From Burkholderia stagnalis (GTDB taxonomy: Bacteria > Pseudomonadota > Gammaproteobacteria > Burkholderiales > Burkholderiaceae), in the NCBI RefSeq assembly GCF_902830275.1, contig NZ_CADESW010000035.1, forward strand, positions 1 through 41,397: a stretch of 41,397 nt of DNA, written 5' to 3'. Each line of letters begins with the position of its first letter. The stretch's first letter is position 1. The notes beneath the pieces were generated by a model. It saw only the letters and a list, made by a program, of their open reading frames with translations. It had not been told where the DNA came from and did no database searches. This document shows, one piece after another, positions 8,063 through 16,586 of this stretch. The translations under genes and the position numbers were made by a program.

Positions 8063-9070
8063 GTGACGTCCGCCGCCGCCGCTGCCGCTTTTGCGCCTGC
8101 CGCCCGCGTTTCCCCGGTTTCGTCCCTCGCGCACTTCGGCTTTCTGACGCTGCCGAATTTCTCGATGATCGCGTTTTCGAGCGCGGTCGAAGTGCTGCGC
8201 ATGGCGAACTACGTCGGGCGCGCCGACCACTACCGGTGGTCGATCTACTCGCTCGACGGCGCGCCGGTGCATGCGAGCAACGGCATCGCCGTGCGGCCGA
8301 CGCAGGCGCTCGACCCCGAGCGCTTGCCGGACGTGATGATCGTCTGCGGCGGGATCCGCATCCGCGACGTGGTCGATGACGGCGCGCGCGACACGCTTGC
8401 GTCGCTCGCCGATCGCGGGCTGCCGCTCGGCGGCATCTGCACGGGCGCGTATGCGCTGATGTCGAGCGGGCTGCTCGACGGCTATCGCTGCACCGTCCAT
8501 TGGGAAAACCTGTCCGCGCTGCATACGGAGTTCCCGCAGGTGAATTTTGCCGACGAGCTGTTCGTCGTCGACCGCGACCGCCTGACCTGCACCGGCGGCA
8601 CCGCGCCGCTCGACCTGATGCTGAACCTCGTCGGCGCGCGCTTCGGGCAGCAGCTGGCCGCGCAGGTGTCGGAGCAGTTCATCCTCGAGCGCATCCGCAG
8701 CGCGACCGATCCGCAGCCGATTCCGGTCGATGCGCGGGTCGGCTTCTCGCGCGCGGAGCTGATCGAGGTCGTGCGGCTGATGGAGGCGAACATCGAGGAG
8801 CCGCTGTCGCTCGAGGAGCTCGCGCGGCTCGTGCGGCTGTCGCAGCGGCATCTGCAGCGGATGTTCAAGGTCTACCTGAACGTGTCGCCCACCCACTATT
8901 ACCTGACGCTGCGGCTCAAGCGCGCGCGCGACCTGCTGCGCACGACCGACGCGTCGATTGCGCGCGTGACGACGATCTGCGGGTTCCATTCGCCATGCCA
9001 TTTCAGCAAGGCGTACCGCGCGCAGTTCGGCCACGCGCCCAGTTACGAACGCCGGCTGCCGGGGCGCTGA
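8063..9070 (+). CDS. GlxA-family transcriptional regulator (DJ-1/PfpI plus AraC HTH) in the choline transport operon
   Basis: A 335-residue protein. Residues 22-200 form a DJ-1/PfpI-like amidotransferase fold (LPLGGICTGAYALMSSGLL holds the nucleophile-elbow Cys), and residues 230-332 form an AraC double helix-turn-helix with the family end motif FGHAPSYERR. GlxA-type regulators of this group (GbdR, CdhR, SouR in Pseudomonas) sense betaine, carnitine or sarcosine. Placement between choW and choX suggests control of choline or betaine uptake and use; the inducer is not known from sequence. The start is GTG at 8063, six bases after AGGAG. An ATG two bases earlier is closed at once by TGA, so it cannot be the start. 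Confidence 0.88.
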   Translation: MTSAAAAAAFAPAARVSPVSSLAHFGFLTLPNFSMIAFSSAVEVLRMANYVGRADHYRWSIYSLDGAPVHASNGIAVRPTQALDPERLPDVMIVCGGIRIRDVVDDGARDTLASLADRGLPLGGICTGAYALMSSGLLDGYRCTVHWENLSALHTEFPQVNFADELFVVDRDRLTCTGGTAPLDLMLNLVGARFGQQLAAQVSEQFILERIRSATDPQPIPVDARVGFSRAELIEVVRLMEANIEEPLSLEELARLVRLSQRHLQRMFKVYLNVSPTHYYLTLRLKRARDLLRTTDASIARVTTICGFHSPCHFSKAYRAQFGHAPSYERRLPGR

Positions 9071-9182
9071 GCGGCGCGAGTGTTTGTCTGTACGGCCCGT
9101 GACGCCGCCGGGATCGCGGCGCGCGGCTTTCATTCCAGATCCCGGATTTCATGCGAACGACATCACCTTGAGGAGAAGAAAG

Positions 9183-10133
9183 ATGAAGCGACTACTGATC
9201 GCGGCGGCATGTGGCGTCGGTTTCGCCGCCGCGCCGGTTTCGACCGTGTATGCGGCCGACCCGCCGGTGTGCAAGAACGTCCGGTTCGCGGACGTCGGCT
9301 GGTCCGACATCGCGGCGACGACGGGGCTGGCATCGACGATGCTGCAGGGCCTCGGCTATGCGCCGACGAAGACGATCGCATCGGTGCCGATCACGTTCGC
9401 GGGGATCAAGAGCAAGCAGATCGACGTGTTCCTCGGCTACTGGTCGCCGACGATGGACCCGATCATCCAGCCGTTCACGAAGGCCGGCACGATCAAGGTG
9501 CTCGCGACGCCGAACCTGACTGGCGCGAAATACACGCTCGCGGTGCCCGACTACGTGTACCAGGGCGGGCTGAAGTCGTTCGCCGACATCCAGAAGTTCG
9601 CGGACAAGCTGAACGGCCGGATCTACGGGATCGAGCCGGGCAACGACGGCAACCAGTTGATCAAGAAGATGATCGACGGCAACCAGTTCGGCCTGGGCAA
9701 GTTCAAGCTCGTCGAGTCGAGCGAGGCGGGCATGCTGGTCGAGGTGAACCGCGCGATCCGCGACAAGCAGTGGATCGTGTTCCTCGGGTGGGAGCCGCAT
9801 CCGATGAACGTGCAGATGAAGATCGATTACCTGACCGGCGGCGACGACGTGTTCGGCCCGAACTACGGTGAAGCGAAGGTGTTGACCGCGACGCCGCCCG
9901 ACTACGCGCAGCGCTGCCCGAACGTCGCGAAGTTCGTGTCGAACCTGCAGTTCACGACGACGATCGAGAACCACGTGATGGTGCCGATCATGAACAAGGA
10001 GGATCCGAACAAGGCCGCGGCCAAGTGGCTGAAGGAGAATCCGCAGGTGCTCGACAAATGGCTCGCGGGCGTGACGACGCTCGACGGCAAGCCGGGGCTG
10101 CCGGCGGTGAAGAGCTATCTCGGGATCCATTGA
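9183..10133 (+). CDS. choX: Choline ABC transporter periplasmic binding protein ChoX
   Basis: A 316-residue OpuAC-type substrate-binding protein with a signal peptide (MKRLLIAAACGVGFAAAPVS..., cleavage after AYA-like VYA near residue 24). The aromatic choline box known from Sinorhizobium ChoX (W43, D45, W90, Y119, N156, W205) is matched at W40, D42, W87, Y117, N154 and W203, with almost the same spacing. The Asp next to the first Trp favours choline over glycine betaine. The ATG at 9183 follows GAGGAGAAG. The frame is open to 9084 but the extra residues lack a signal sequence. It closes the operon and is followed by a strong terminator. Confidence 0.9.
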   Translation: MKRLLIAAACGVGFAAAPVSTVYAADPPVCKNVRFADVGWSDIAATTGLASTMLQGLGYAPTKTIASVPITFAGIKSKQIDVFLGYWSPTMDPIIQPFTKAGTIKVLATPNLTGAKYTLAVPDYVYQGGLKSFADIQKFADKLNGRIYGIEPGNDGNQLIKKMIDGNQFGLGKFKLVESSEAGMLVEVNRAIRDKQWIVFLGWEPHPMNVQMKIDYLTGGDDVFGPNYGEAKVLTATPPDYAQRCPNVAKFVSNLQFTTTIENHVMVPIMNKEDPNKAAAKWLKENPQVLDKWLAGVTTLDGKPGLPAVKSYLGIH

Positions 10134-10177
10134 TTGATGCTGTGCGAGAGGCGCGCGGGTGATGCGCGCTGATGTTG

Positions 10178-10208
10178 GCGGCCTGTCGGTTGACGGGCCG
10201 CTTTTTTT
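10178..10208 (+). terminator. Rho-independent terminator of the cho operon
   Basis: GCGGCCTG-(8)-CGGGCCGC forms a GC-rich stem (10178-10201) followed by seven Ts (10202-10208), 44 bases after the choX stop. It ends only three bases before the stop codon of the convergent metallo-hydrolase gene. Confidence 0.85.
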
Positions 10209-10210
10209 GT

Positions 10211-11083
10211 TTATCGCGGATTGGCGGGGCGCGTGGGGCGGATTTCCGTCTCGTAAAGCAGACCATACTCCCCCCTCGTTCGCGTGACTCGCGCAAAGCC
10301 GAGTTCCCCCAAATGCATGCCGGCGATCAACAACCCCTCCGAGCTGACCATGTCCAGAAGCCGTGATCGCGTGGTGGCGGCAACGGACTGGTCTTGATCG
10401 AATGCAATCGATACGTCTGGCCGTTTGATCTGGATGTGAGGGAAGTGAACGATATCCCCCCAGACGAGAACGCTCCGATCACGCGATTCGACGAGATATC
10501 CGGTGTGACCGTCGGTATGCCCCGGTAGCGGCGTCGCCCTGATCCCGGGAAGCACTTCTCCGTGATCGAAAGTACGGAGCTTGTCGCGGTAGCCGTCGAA
10601 CGCATGACGCGCTATCAGGAAATTGCCGCGCGCCCGCTCGCTGGCACGCGCCAGATTTCCGTCATCCTGCCAAAATTCGACTTCTCGTTGATGAGCAACG
10701 AGCTCCGCATGCGGAAAGGCAGCTTGTCCGGCTGCATTCATCAGTCCACCTACATGGTCAGGGTGGGCGTGCGTAAGCAGGACGGTGTCGATCGACGCGG
10801 GTTCGACGCCGGCAAGCAATAAATTGTCCTTCAGGCGGCCGCCCCATTGCTTGACCCCTCCAGCCCCAGCGTCGATGAGAATCGTGCGCCCCGCTCCGCG
10901 CACCACGTAGCAATTGATATGCACCGCGGAAGGTGCGTTCTGCCCTGCATCACGCTGCATATCGACAGCCTCGGACGCGTCGATGTTCGAGAGAAAGTCG
11001 AGGCTGGCGGTGAGGTAGCCATCGCTGATTGCGGTGATCGTGAAATCCCCGGCTTGCTGACTTGGAAAGACAAGGGTGGACAT
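10211..11083 (-). CDS. Metallo-beta-lactamase-fold hydrolase
   Basis: A 290-residue MBL-fold enzyme. The metal motif H-A-H-P-D-H (residues 105-110) followed by V-G-G, a downstream PGHTDGHTGY and an Asp in VWGDIVHFPH supply ligands for two metals. This arrangement occurs in lactonase-like and other small-molecule MBL hydrolases, as well as in uncharacterised ones; the substrate is unknown. Lactone quorum-signal hydrolysis is possible but only by family resemblance. GGAGAAG lies just upstream of the ATG at 11083. It is the last gene of a three-gene minus-strand operon (18-base gap to the tautomerase gene), divergent from a LysR gene. Confidence 0.85.
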   Translation of the reverse strand: MSTLVFPSQQAGDFTITAISDGYLTASLDFLSNIDASEAVDMQRDAGQNAPSAVHINCYVVRGAGRTILIDAGAGGVKQWGGRLKDNLLLAGVEPASIDTVLLTHAHPDHVGGLMNAAGQAAFPHAELVAHQREVEFWQDDGNLARASERARGNFLIARHAFDGYRDKLRTFDHGEVLPGIRATPLPGHTDGHTGYLVESRDRSVLVWGDIVHFPHIQIKRPDVSIAFDQDQSVAATTRSRLLDMVSSEGLLIAGMHLGELGFARVTRTRGEYGLLYETEIRPTRPANPR

Positions 11084-11101
11084 AACGCTTCTCCGGACCG
11101 G

Positions 11102-11428
11102 CTAATTTCGGGCGTGAATGTTCGACGCGGCATGACCGAAACAACGGATGCGCGCCGTGAGACCCGTGCGGCGAACGATGGCGCTCTCCAGGCCCTCCAT
11201 GAACCGGTTCATGACCGCAGGCGTGCGGAACGTCTCGAGGCGATAGTGGATTTCCGCGAAGACGGGATGCCCATGTCCATGCCGCGCATCCACATAGATG
11301 ACGTGAACGTTTTCGAGTTCGGCTTCGAGGACGTTTGTACAGCGTTCGATGCAGTCGCGCGAAAGCTCGGCAAGACGCTCATCGGGCGGCATTTTCCCCG
11401 CATGAATATAGAAAGTAACGTTCGGCAT
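11102..11428 (-). CDS. Tautomerase-superfamily protein
   Basis: A 108-residue protein beginning M-P-N-V-T-F-Y-I. Removal of Met would expose Pro-1, the catalytic base of 4-oxalocrotonate tautomerase and CHMI-like enzymes. The segment ENVHVIYVDARHGHGHPVFAEIHY is unusual in carrying several His residues. It is longer than the 62-residue 4-OT class and closer in size to CHMI/MIF-like members. The reaction cannot be named. It lies 7 bases downstream of the ferredoxin-fold gene and 18 bases upstream of the metallo-hydrolase gene, so the three are almost certainly one transcript acting on one compound. Confidence 0.72.
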   Translation of the reverse strand: MPNVTFYIHAGKMPPDERLAELSRDCIERCTNVLEAELENVHVIYVDARHGHGHPVFAEIHYRLETFRTPAVMNRFMEGLESAIVRRTGLTARIRCFGHAASNIHARN

Positions 11429-11435
11429 CGCGGGC

Positions 11436-11981
11436 CTACTTTTTCTGCGCTGTCGAAAGAGGGCGGGTGCTTGTCAGTTGCTGCGTCATCGGCGCGTAAA
11501 GGTGCAGGTCGTCACGGACATTCTCGACAAGCCGAGCGTTTTCCTGGGGCAGTATTGCGAGCCAACGGCGTTCCGGAAAACGCTCCAGCGCAACGGCTTG
11601 CAGGGCCAACGGTGCGAGGCCCATCTGGATCAGGGGATCGGGGCCGCTTGCACATAGCACGAGTCGTTCGTCAGCCTTGACCGCCGGTGCCGGGCCGATA
11701 TCGCTGTAAAGATTTCGGTGCCAGTCGGTAATGTGCTGCTGCCACCTTGCGAAGTTGCCGCCGCCTTTCCGGCGATATTCCTCTCCCGTCAGGACGTCGA
11801 TACCGTCGATCGTGTGAATGGCCAGATAGACGGGGCAACCATCGCCGATCGATCTGAAACGCTGCGACGTGTGAAAGCCGGTCACCGAGATGAGGGCGGG
11901 CAGCTTTTCAAGGCTATAGAAGTCGTTCCATTCGGCTTCGCTATCGGGATCGGCGAAGCTGCATTCCACGGTATAGATCAC
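11436..11981 (-). CDS. Unrecognised protein, possible dimeric alpha-beta barrel (EthD/NIPSNAP-like)
   Basis: A 181-residue protein opening MIYTVECSFADPDSEAEWND, with F-Y-S-L-E-K-L-P-A-L-I-S-V-T-G-F and a later W-x-x-W-x-R-N-L-Y-type stretch. An initial strand, then a helix with a W-N-x-F-Y-x-x-E-K-L-P pattern, then G-F-x-x-S-x-R-F, is what EthD/Dabb-type ferredoxin-fold proteins show, so a small-molecule-binding or aromatic-degradation helper is possible. I cannot assign a family with confidence. It is the first gene of the operon with the tautomerase and metallo-hydrolase and starts 166 bases from the divergent LysR ATG. Confidence 0.6.
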   Translation of the reverse strand: MIYTVECSFADPDSEAEWNDFYSLEKLPALISVTGFHTSQRFRSIGDGCPVYLAIHTIDGIDVLTGEEYRRKGGGNFARWQQHITDWHRNLYSDIGPAPAVKADERLVLCASGPDPLIQMGLAPLALQAVALERFPERRWLAILPQENARLVENVRDDLHLYAPMTQQLTSTRPLSTAQKK

Positions 11982-12147
11982 CAGATTGTCCTTTGTGGCG
12001 GATGGGCATTCGTCTGCGAACGATTCATGTTCATTGCAGTTACGTAATGGTAGGCTCGCATTTCCGGCCTATATATCGAAATAAAGTCAGCCTTCGGTGA
12101 CATTTGCTCAAGCTGACAGCGAACACGTTCTGATCGACGAGATTCCC
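11982..12147. promoter_or_regulatory. Divergent promoter region between the metallo-hydrolase operon and its LysR gene
   Basis: This is a comparatively AT-rich 166-base gap. GCAGTTACGTAATGG (12037-12051) contains the palindrome TTACGTAA, and CTATATATCGAAATAAAGTC lies near 12069-12088. LysR proteins usually bind T-N11-A palindromes in exactly this position between their own gene and the target operon. The site itself is not proven. Confidence 0.4.
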
Positions 12148-13041
12148 ATGCGACGTAAGGTTCCAAGCAATTCCGCGCTCCTGGCATTCGAGGCTGCGGC
12201 TCGACATGGAAGCTTTGCCCGCGCCGCGGAGGAATTGGCGCGGACCGAGGGCGCCGTTAGTCGGCAGATTGGCCGGCTGGAGGCATTTCTGGGCGTTGCG
12301 CTGTTCGAGCGCGTTGGAAATCGGGTACGACTTGCACCCAACGGCACGCGATACGCGATGCAGGTTCGCGAGATCCTGGATCGGCTGGAACGGGACAGCC
12401 TGTATCTGATGGGGCAGCCGATCGAGGGCGCGAGCATCGATATCGCCGCGATTCCGACGTTCGCCACCCGTTGGCTGATTCCTCGGTTGAAGCATTTTCA
12501 AAATCAGCATCCGAACGTTACCGTGCATATCGCCGAACGTATGGAGCCGTTCCTGCTTGCCGGCAGCGGTTTCGACGCAGCGATTCATTTCGAGCATCCG
12601 GCGTGGGCGGGCATGCATCTGCATCATCTGCTGGAGGAGGTGCTCGTGCCCGTCTGTAGTCCGGCGCTCCTCGCAGACGCCGGTGCGAACACGTCGCTGG
12701 ATGCGCTGCCGCGTCTTCACCGGCGACAAAACCCGGATGCATGGCAGATCTATGCACAAGAGGCCGGCATCGAGCTGACCAATTCGGCGATCGGCGCACG
12801 TTACGATCTCCATTCCATGCTGATAGAAGCGGCGCTAGCCGGCCTGGGTGTCGCATTGGTGCCGCGTCTTTACATCGGGGCAGAGCTCGAACAGGGCCGC
12901 TTGGTCGCGCCTTGGCCGGACGGCAAGGCAATCAGCAAAAACTTCTGCCTCGTTCTTCCCGAGCCGATCGAATTGAGCGAGGCGCCGCTACAGGCGTTTG
13001 CGAAGTGGATTCTTGACGAAGCCCGCAGCGTGGCACCTTGA
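12148..13041 (+). CDS. LysR-family transcriptional regulator (GcvA/AmpR-like)
   Basis: A 297-residue protein. Residues 5-65 are a LysR winged helix (SALLAFEAAARHGSFARAAE, then L-A-R-T-E-G-A-V-S-R-Q-I-G-R-L-E and the wing L-F-E-R), and residues 90-290 are the periplasmic-binding-fold effector domain (IPTFATRWLIPRL is typical of the GcvA subgroup). It probably controls the divergent operon at 10211-11981 in response to an unknown effector. An in-frame GTG at 12097 would add 17 residues. I prefer the ATG at 12148 because LysR homology begins there (MRRKVPSNSALLAF); neither start has a strong ribosome site. Confidence 0.85.
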   Translation: MRRKVPSNSALLAFEAAARHGSFARAAEELARTEGAVSRQIGRLEAFLGVALFERVGNRVRLAPNGTRYAMQVREILDRLERDSLYLMGQPIEGASIDIAAIPTFATRWLIPRLKHFQNQHPNVTVHIAERMEPFLLAGSGFDAAIHFEHPAWAGMHLHHLLEEVLVPVCSPALLADAGANTSLDALPRLHRRQNPDAWQIYAQEAGIELTNSAIGARYDLHSMLIEAALAGLGVALVPRLYIGAELEQGRLVAPWPDGKAISKNFCLVLPEPIELSEAPLQAFAKWILDEARSVAP

Positions 13042-13479
13042 AGCAGCGCCTGATGGTCGTCGCAAAGGCGTCGTTTTTAGCGATTCCTTCGCCAGGCGGC
13101 CGCTTCGAACGGCTCGCACCCGGGTTCCACATACCGAAATTCAGACCCGGTACGGTCGGCCTCACGCCAGTGGATCGCCCGGAATCGCGGCCGGGAAGAT
13201 GGCCGCAGATCGTCTTCGCGCCTGTATACGGTCGCCCGAATGACCCGGAACACCACGCCCGACAGGGCTCCCGCCCAAGCCGCCGGATTTCGCACGAAAA
13301 GCGCAGCCACTCGCGGCAACCCGGATTCCCGCTGCTTCCTCTCTTAACTCTTATATAAGACATAAGACATTTGACGCTCCACGATATTGGGATTAGAATC
13401 CCGATCGATGCAGTGCCCGGAACAGCCTCGGAGCGCCTGAAAGGCCTTCCCCTGAAACGCAATATCAGCAGGTCCCCCC
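13042..13479. promoter_or_regulatory. acnB upstream region with AT-rich palindrome
   Basis: TCTTATATAAGA (13349-13360) is a perfect 12-bp palindrome in otherwise GC-rich DNA. It is directly followed by CATAAGACAT, so that TAAGACAT-type half sites repeat (ATAAGACATAAGACAT). It lies about 120 bases before the acnB ATG and probably overlaps its promoter or operator. The rest of the 438 bases holds no convincing gene. A minus-strand frame at 13077-13319 (80 codons from a TTG) has tolerable codon use, but I recognise no family. Confidence 0.5.
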
Positions 13480-16065
13480 ATGCTTGAAAACTTTCGTGCT
13501 CACGTGGCCGCCCGCGCCGCGCTCGGTATTCCCCCCCTGCCGCTGACGGCTCAGCAGACCGCCGAACTGGTCGAACTGCTGGCGAATCCGCCTGCCGGCG
13601 AAGAGCAGACCCTGCTCGACCTGATCACCCACCGCGTGCCCGCCGGCGTGGACGAAGCCGCCCGCGTGAAGGCCGGCTTCCTGGCCGCCGTCGCCAAGGG
13701 CGAGACCGCCTGCCCGCTGATCTCGCGCGAGCGCGCGACCGAACTGCTCGGCACGATGCTGGGCGGCTACAACATCCAGCCGCTGATCGAGCTGCTGTCC
13801 GATGACGCCGTGGCTGCCGTCGCCGCCGAAGCGCTGAAGAAAACCCTGCTGATGTTCGACCAGTTCCACGATGTGAAGGAACTGGCCGACAAGGGCAACG
13901 TGCACGCGAAGGCCGTGCTGCAGAGCTGGGCCGATGCCGAGTGGTTCACGAGCCGTCCGGAAGTGCCGCAAAGCCTGACGATCACCGTCTTCAAGGTGAC
14001 GGGCGAAACCAACACCGACGACCTGTCGCCGGCGCCGGACGCCACCACCCGCCCGGACATCCCGATGCACGCGCTGGCGATGCTGAAGAACGCGCGCCCG
14101 GGCATCACCCCGGAAGAAGACGGCAAGCGCGGCCCGGTCAAGTTCATCGAGTCGCTGAAGGAAAAGGGCCATCTGGTCGCCTACGTGGGCGACGTGGTCG
14201 GCACCGGCTCCTCGCGTAAGTCGGCAACCAACTCGGTGCTGTGGTTCACGGGCGAAGACATCCCGTTCGTGCCGAACAAGCGCTTCGGCGGCGTGTGCCT
14301 CGGCGGCAAGATCGCCCCGATCTTCTACAACACGATGGAAGACGCCGGCGCGCTGCCGATCGAGCTCGACGTGTCGCAGATGGAAATGGGCGATGTGGTC
14401 GAACTGCGCCCGTACGAAGGCAAGGCGCTGAAGAACGGCGCCGTGATCGCCGAGTTCCAGGTCAAGTCCGACGTGCTGTTCGACGAAGTGCGCGCCGGCG
14501 GCCGCATTCCGCTGATCATCGGCCGCGGCCTGACCGCGAAGGCGCGTGAGGCGCTGGGCCTGGCGCCGTCGACGCTGTTCCGCCTGCCGCACCAGCCGGC
14601 CAACAGCGGCAAGGGCTTCTCGCTCGCGCAGAAGATGGTCGGCCGCGCATGCGGCTTGCCGGAAGGCCAGGGCGTGCGCCCGGGCACGTACTGCGAACCG
14701 AAGATGACCTCGGTCGGCTCGCAGGACACCACGGGCCCGATGACCCGCGACGAACTGAAGGATCTGGCATGCCTCGGCTTCTCGGCCGACCTCGTCATGC
14801 AGTCGTTCTGCCACACCGCCGCTTATCCGAAGCCGGTGGACGTGAAGACGCACCAGACCCTGCCGAACTTCATCAGCACCCGTGGCGGCATCGCGCTGCG
14901 CCCGGGCGACGGCGTGATCCACTCGTGGCTGAACCGCATGCTGCTGCCCGACACCGTCGGCACCGGCGGCGATTCGCACACGCGCTTCCCGATCGGCATC
15001 AGCTTCCCGGCAGGCTCGGGCCTGGTGGCCTTCGCGGCCGCCACCGGCACGATGCCGCTGGACATGCCGGAATCGGTGCTGGTCCGCTTCAAGGGCAAGA
15101 TGCAGCCGGGCGTGACCCTGCGTGACCTGGTCAACGCGATTCCGCTGTACGCGATCAAGCAGGGCATGCTGACGGTCGCCAAGCAGGGCAAGAAGAACAT
15201 CTTCTCGGGCCGCATTCTCGAAATCGAAGGCCTGCCCGACCTGAAGGTCGAGCAAGCGTTCGAGCTGTCGGATGCGTCCGCCGAGCGCTCGGCCGCCGGT
15301 TGCACGGTCCACCTGAACAAGGAACCGATCATCGAATACCTCAACAGCAACGTCACGCTGCTGAAGTGGATGATCGCGCAGGGCTACCAGGATCCGCGCA
15401 GCCTGCAGCGCCGCATCGCGGCGATGGAACAGTGGCTGGCCGACCCGCAACTGCTGGCGCCGGACGCCGACGCCGACTACGCGGCCGTCATCGAGATCGA
15501 CCTCGCCGACATCCACGAGCCGATCGTGGCCTGCCCGAACGATCCGGACGACGTGAAGACGCTGTCCGATGTCGCCGGCGCGAAGATCGACGAAGTGTTC
15601 ATCGGCTCGTGCATGACCAACATCGGCCACTTCCGTGCGGCGTCGAAGCTGCTGGAAGGCAAGCGCGACATCCCGGTCAAGCTGTGGGTGGCCCCGCCGA
15701 CCAAGATGGACCAGAAGCAGCTGACCGAAGAAGGTCACTACGGCGTGTTCGGCACGGCCGGCGCGCGTACCGAAATGCCGGGCTGCTCGCTGTGCATGGG
15801 CAACCAGGCACAGGTGCGCGAAGGCGCGACGGTCATGTCGACGTCGACCCGCAACTTCCCGAACCGCCTGGGCAAGAACACGAACGTGTATCTCGGCTCG
15901 GCGGAACTGGCGGCGATCTGCTCGCGTCTGGGCAAGATTCCGACCAAGGAAGAGTACATGGCCGATATGGGCGTGCTCAGCGCCAACGGCGACAAGATCT
16001 ACAAGTACATGAACTTCGACCAGATCGAAGACTTCAAGGAAGTGGCCGACACCGTGCAGATGTAA
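13480..16065 (+). CDS. acnB: Aconitate hydratase B (bifunctional with 2-methylisocitrate dehydratase)
   Basis: The 861-residue protein matches the AcnB architecture: an N-terminal HEAT-like domain (about 1-160), the swivelling domain 4 (about 165-380), then domains 1-3. The [4Fe-4S] ligands are C711 (FIGSCMTNIG) and C769 and C772 (GCSLCMGN), close to C710/C769/C772 of E. coli AcnB. It interconverts citrate and isocitrate in the TCA cycle and can hydrate 2-methyl-cis-aconitate in propionate breakdown. Length is normal (E. coli 865). It is a single gene with its own terminator. Codon use is extremely biased, as expected for a highly expressed enzyme. Regulation through the upstream palindrome is likely but unproven. 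Confidence 0.97.
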   Translation: MLENFRAHVAARAALGIPPLPLTAQQTAELVELLANPPAGEEQTLLDLITHRVPAGVDEAARVKAGFLAAVAKGETACPLISRERATELLGTMLGGYNIQPLIELLSDDAVAAVAAEALKKTLLMFDQFHDVKELADKGNVHAKAVLQSWADAEWFTSRPEVPQSLTITVFKVTGETNTDDLSPAPDATTRPDIPMHALAMLKNARPGITPEEDGKRGPVKFIESLKEKGHLVAYVGDVVGTGSSRKSATNSVLWFTGEDIPFVPNKRFGGVCLGGKIAPIFYNTMEDAGALPIELDVSQMEMGDVVELRPYEGKALKNGAVIAEFQVKSDVLFDEVRAGGRIPLIIGRGLTAKAREALGLAPSTLFRLPHQPANSGKGFSLAQKMVGRACGLPEGQGVRPGTYCEPKMTSVGSQDTTGPMTRDELKDLACLGFSADLVMQSFCHTAAYPKPVDVKTHQTLPNFISTRGGIALRPGDGVIHSWLNRMLLPDTVGTGGDSHTRFPIGISFPAGSGLVAFAAATGTMPLDMPESVLVRFKGKMQPGVTLRDLVNAIPLYAIKQGMLTVAKQGKKNIFSGRILEIEGLPDLKVEQAFELSDASAERSAAGCTVHLNKEPIIEYLNSNVTLLKWMIAQGYQDPRSLQRRIAAMEQWLADPQLLAPDADADYAAVIEIDLADIHEPIVACPNDPDDVKTLSDVAGAKIDEVFIGSCMTNIGHFRAASKLLEGKRDIPVKLWVAPPTKMDQKQLTEEGHYGVFGTAGARTEMPGCSLCMGNQAQVREGATVMSTSTRNFPNRLGKNTNVYLGSAELAAICSRLGKIPTKEEYMADMGVLSANGDKIYKYMNFDQIEDFKEVADTVQM

Positions 16066-16111
16066 GCGTGCTGTCGGGCTGCGGCGGGTTGTGACTGCCG
16101 TAGCGACATGG

Positions 16112-16151
16112 AATGGCGCCGCAGGCTGGATGCTTGCGGCGCCATTTTTTT
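16112..16151 (+). terminator. Rho-independent terminator of acnB
   Basis: AATGGCGCCGCA (16112-16123) pairs with TGCGGCGCCATT (16135-16146), followed by a T-run to 16151. It lies 46 bases after the acnB stop and next to the convergent PACE gene end at 16158. Confidence 0.88.
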
Positions 16152-16157
16152 AACCCC

Positions 16158-16586
16158 TCACCCCATCCCCTTCGTCGCAGCCGGCACATCGAACACGCGA
16201 TCAAACGCCCACTGAAACACGAACGCATAGCAAAAGAAAAACGCAAACAGCCCGATATCGACAACGAGCGCGTCGAACCACGAAATCCGCAGCCACCACG
16301 CAACCACCGGCACCAGGATGAAGATCAGCCCACCCTCGAAGCCGCACGCATGAACGATGCGACGGCGCAGCGTGCGAGCCGGCTGCGCACGCGTCGATTC
16401 CCACCATTCGAACGCGGTGTTGTAGACCATGTTCCACAGCAGCGCGATCACGGACAGCGTCACCGACAGGCCGCCCGAGTACACGAGCTCCTGTTTGAAG
16501 ATCGCCGCGATCGCAGGCGATAAACAGCCGATCGCGATCGCTTCGTAGAGGATGGCCTGGGTGATCTTGCGCGGTAAGCCTTGCAC
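16158..16586 (-). CDS. PACE-family efflux transporter (AceI-like)
   Basis: A 142-residue membrane protein with four predicted helices in two tandem halves (about 10-33, 38-60, 80-103 and 106-130), the bacterial transmembrane pair architecture. The family marks R-K-I-T-Q-A-I-L-Y-E near the N-terminus, W-N-M-V-Y-N in helix 2 and a second W-F-D-A-L half are present. The Glu in YEAIAI corresponds to the conserved acidic residue needed for proton-coupled export in AceI. AceI relatives export chlorhexidine and other biocides or polyamines; the substrate here is unknown. The GTG at 16586, preceded by GGAGAAC, is the start; the frame continues to 16664 without homology. It is divergent from a LysR gene, as aceI is from aceR. 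Confidence 0.85.
   Translation of the reverse strand: MQGLPRKITQAILYEAIAIGCLSPAIAAIFKQELVYSGGLSVTLSVIALLWNMVYNTAFEWWESTRAQPARTLRRRIVHACGFEGGLIFILVPVVAWWLRISWFDALVVDIGLFAFFFCYAFVFQWAFDRVFDVPAATKGMG

Noticed and set aside
13077..13319. 80-codon minus-strand frame between the LysR gene and acnB
   Set aside because: Codon use is tolerable, but start is TTG, no family is recognised and the frame faces the acnB promoter region; kept only as a note.
13465..15738. 757-codon minus-strand frame opposite acnB
   Set aside because: Shadow of the strong codon bias of acnB.
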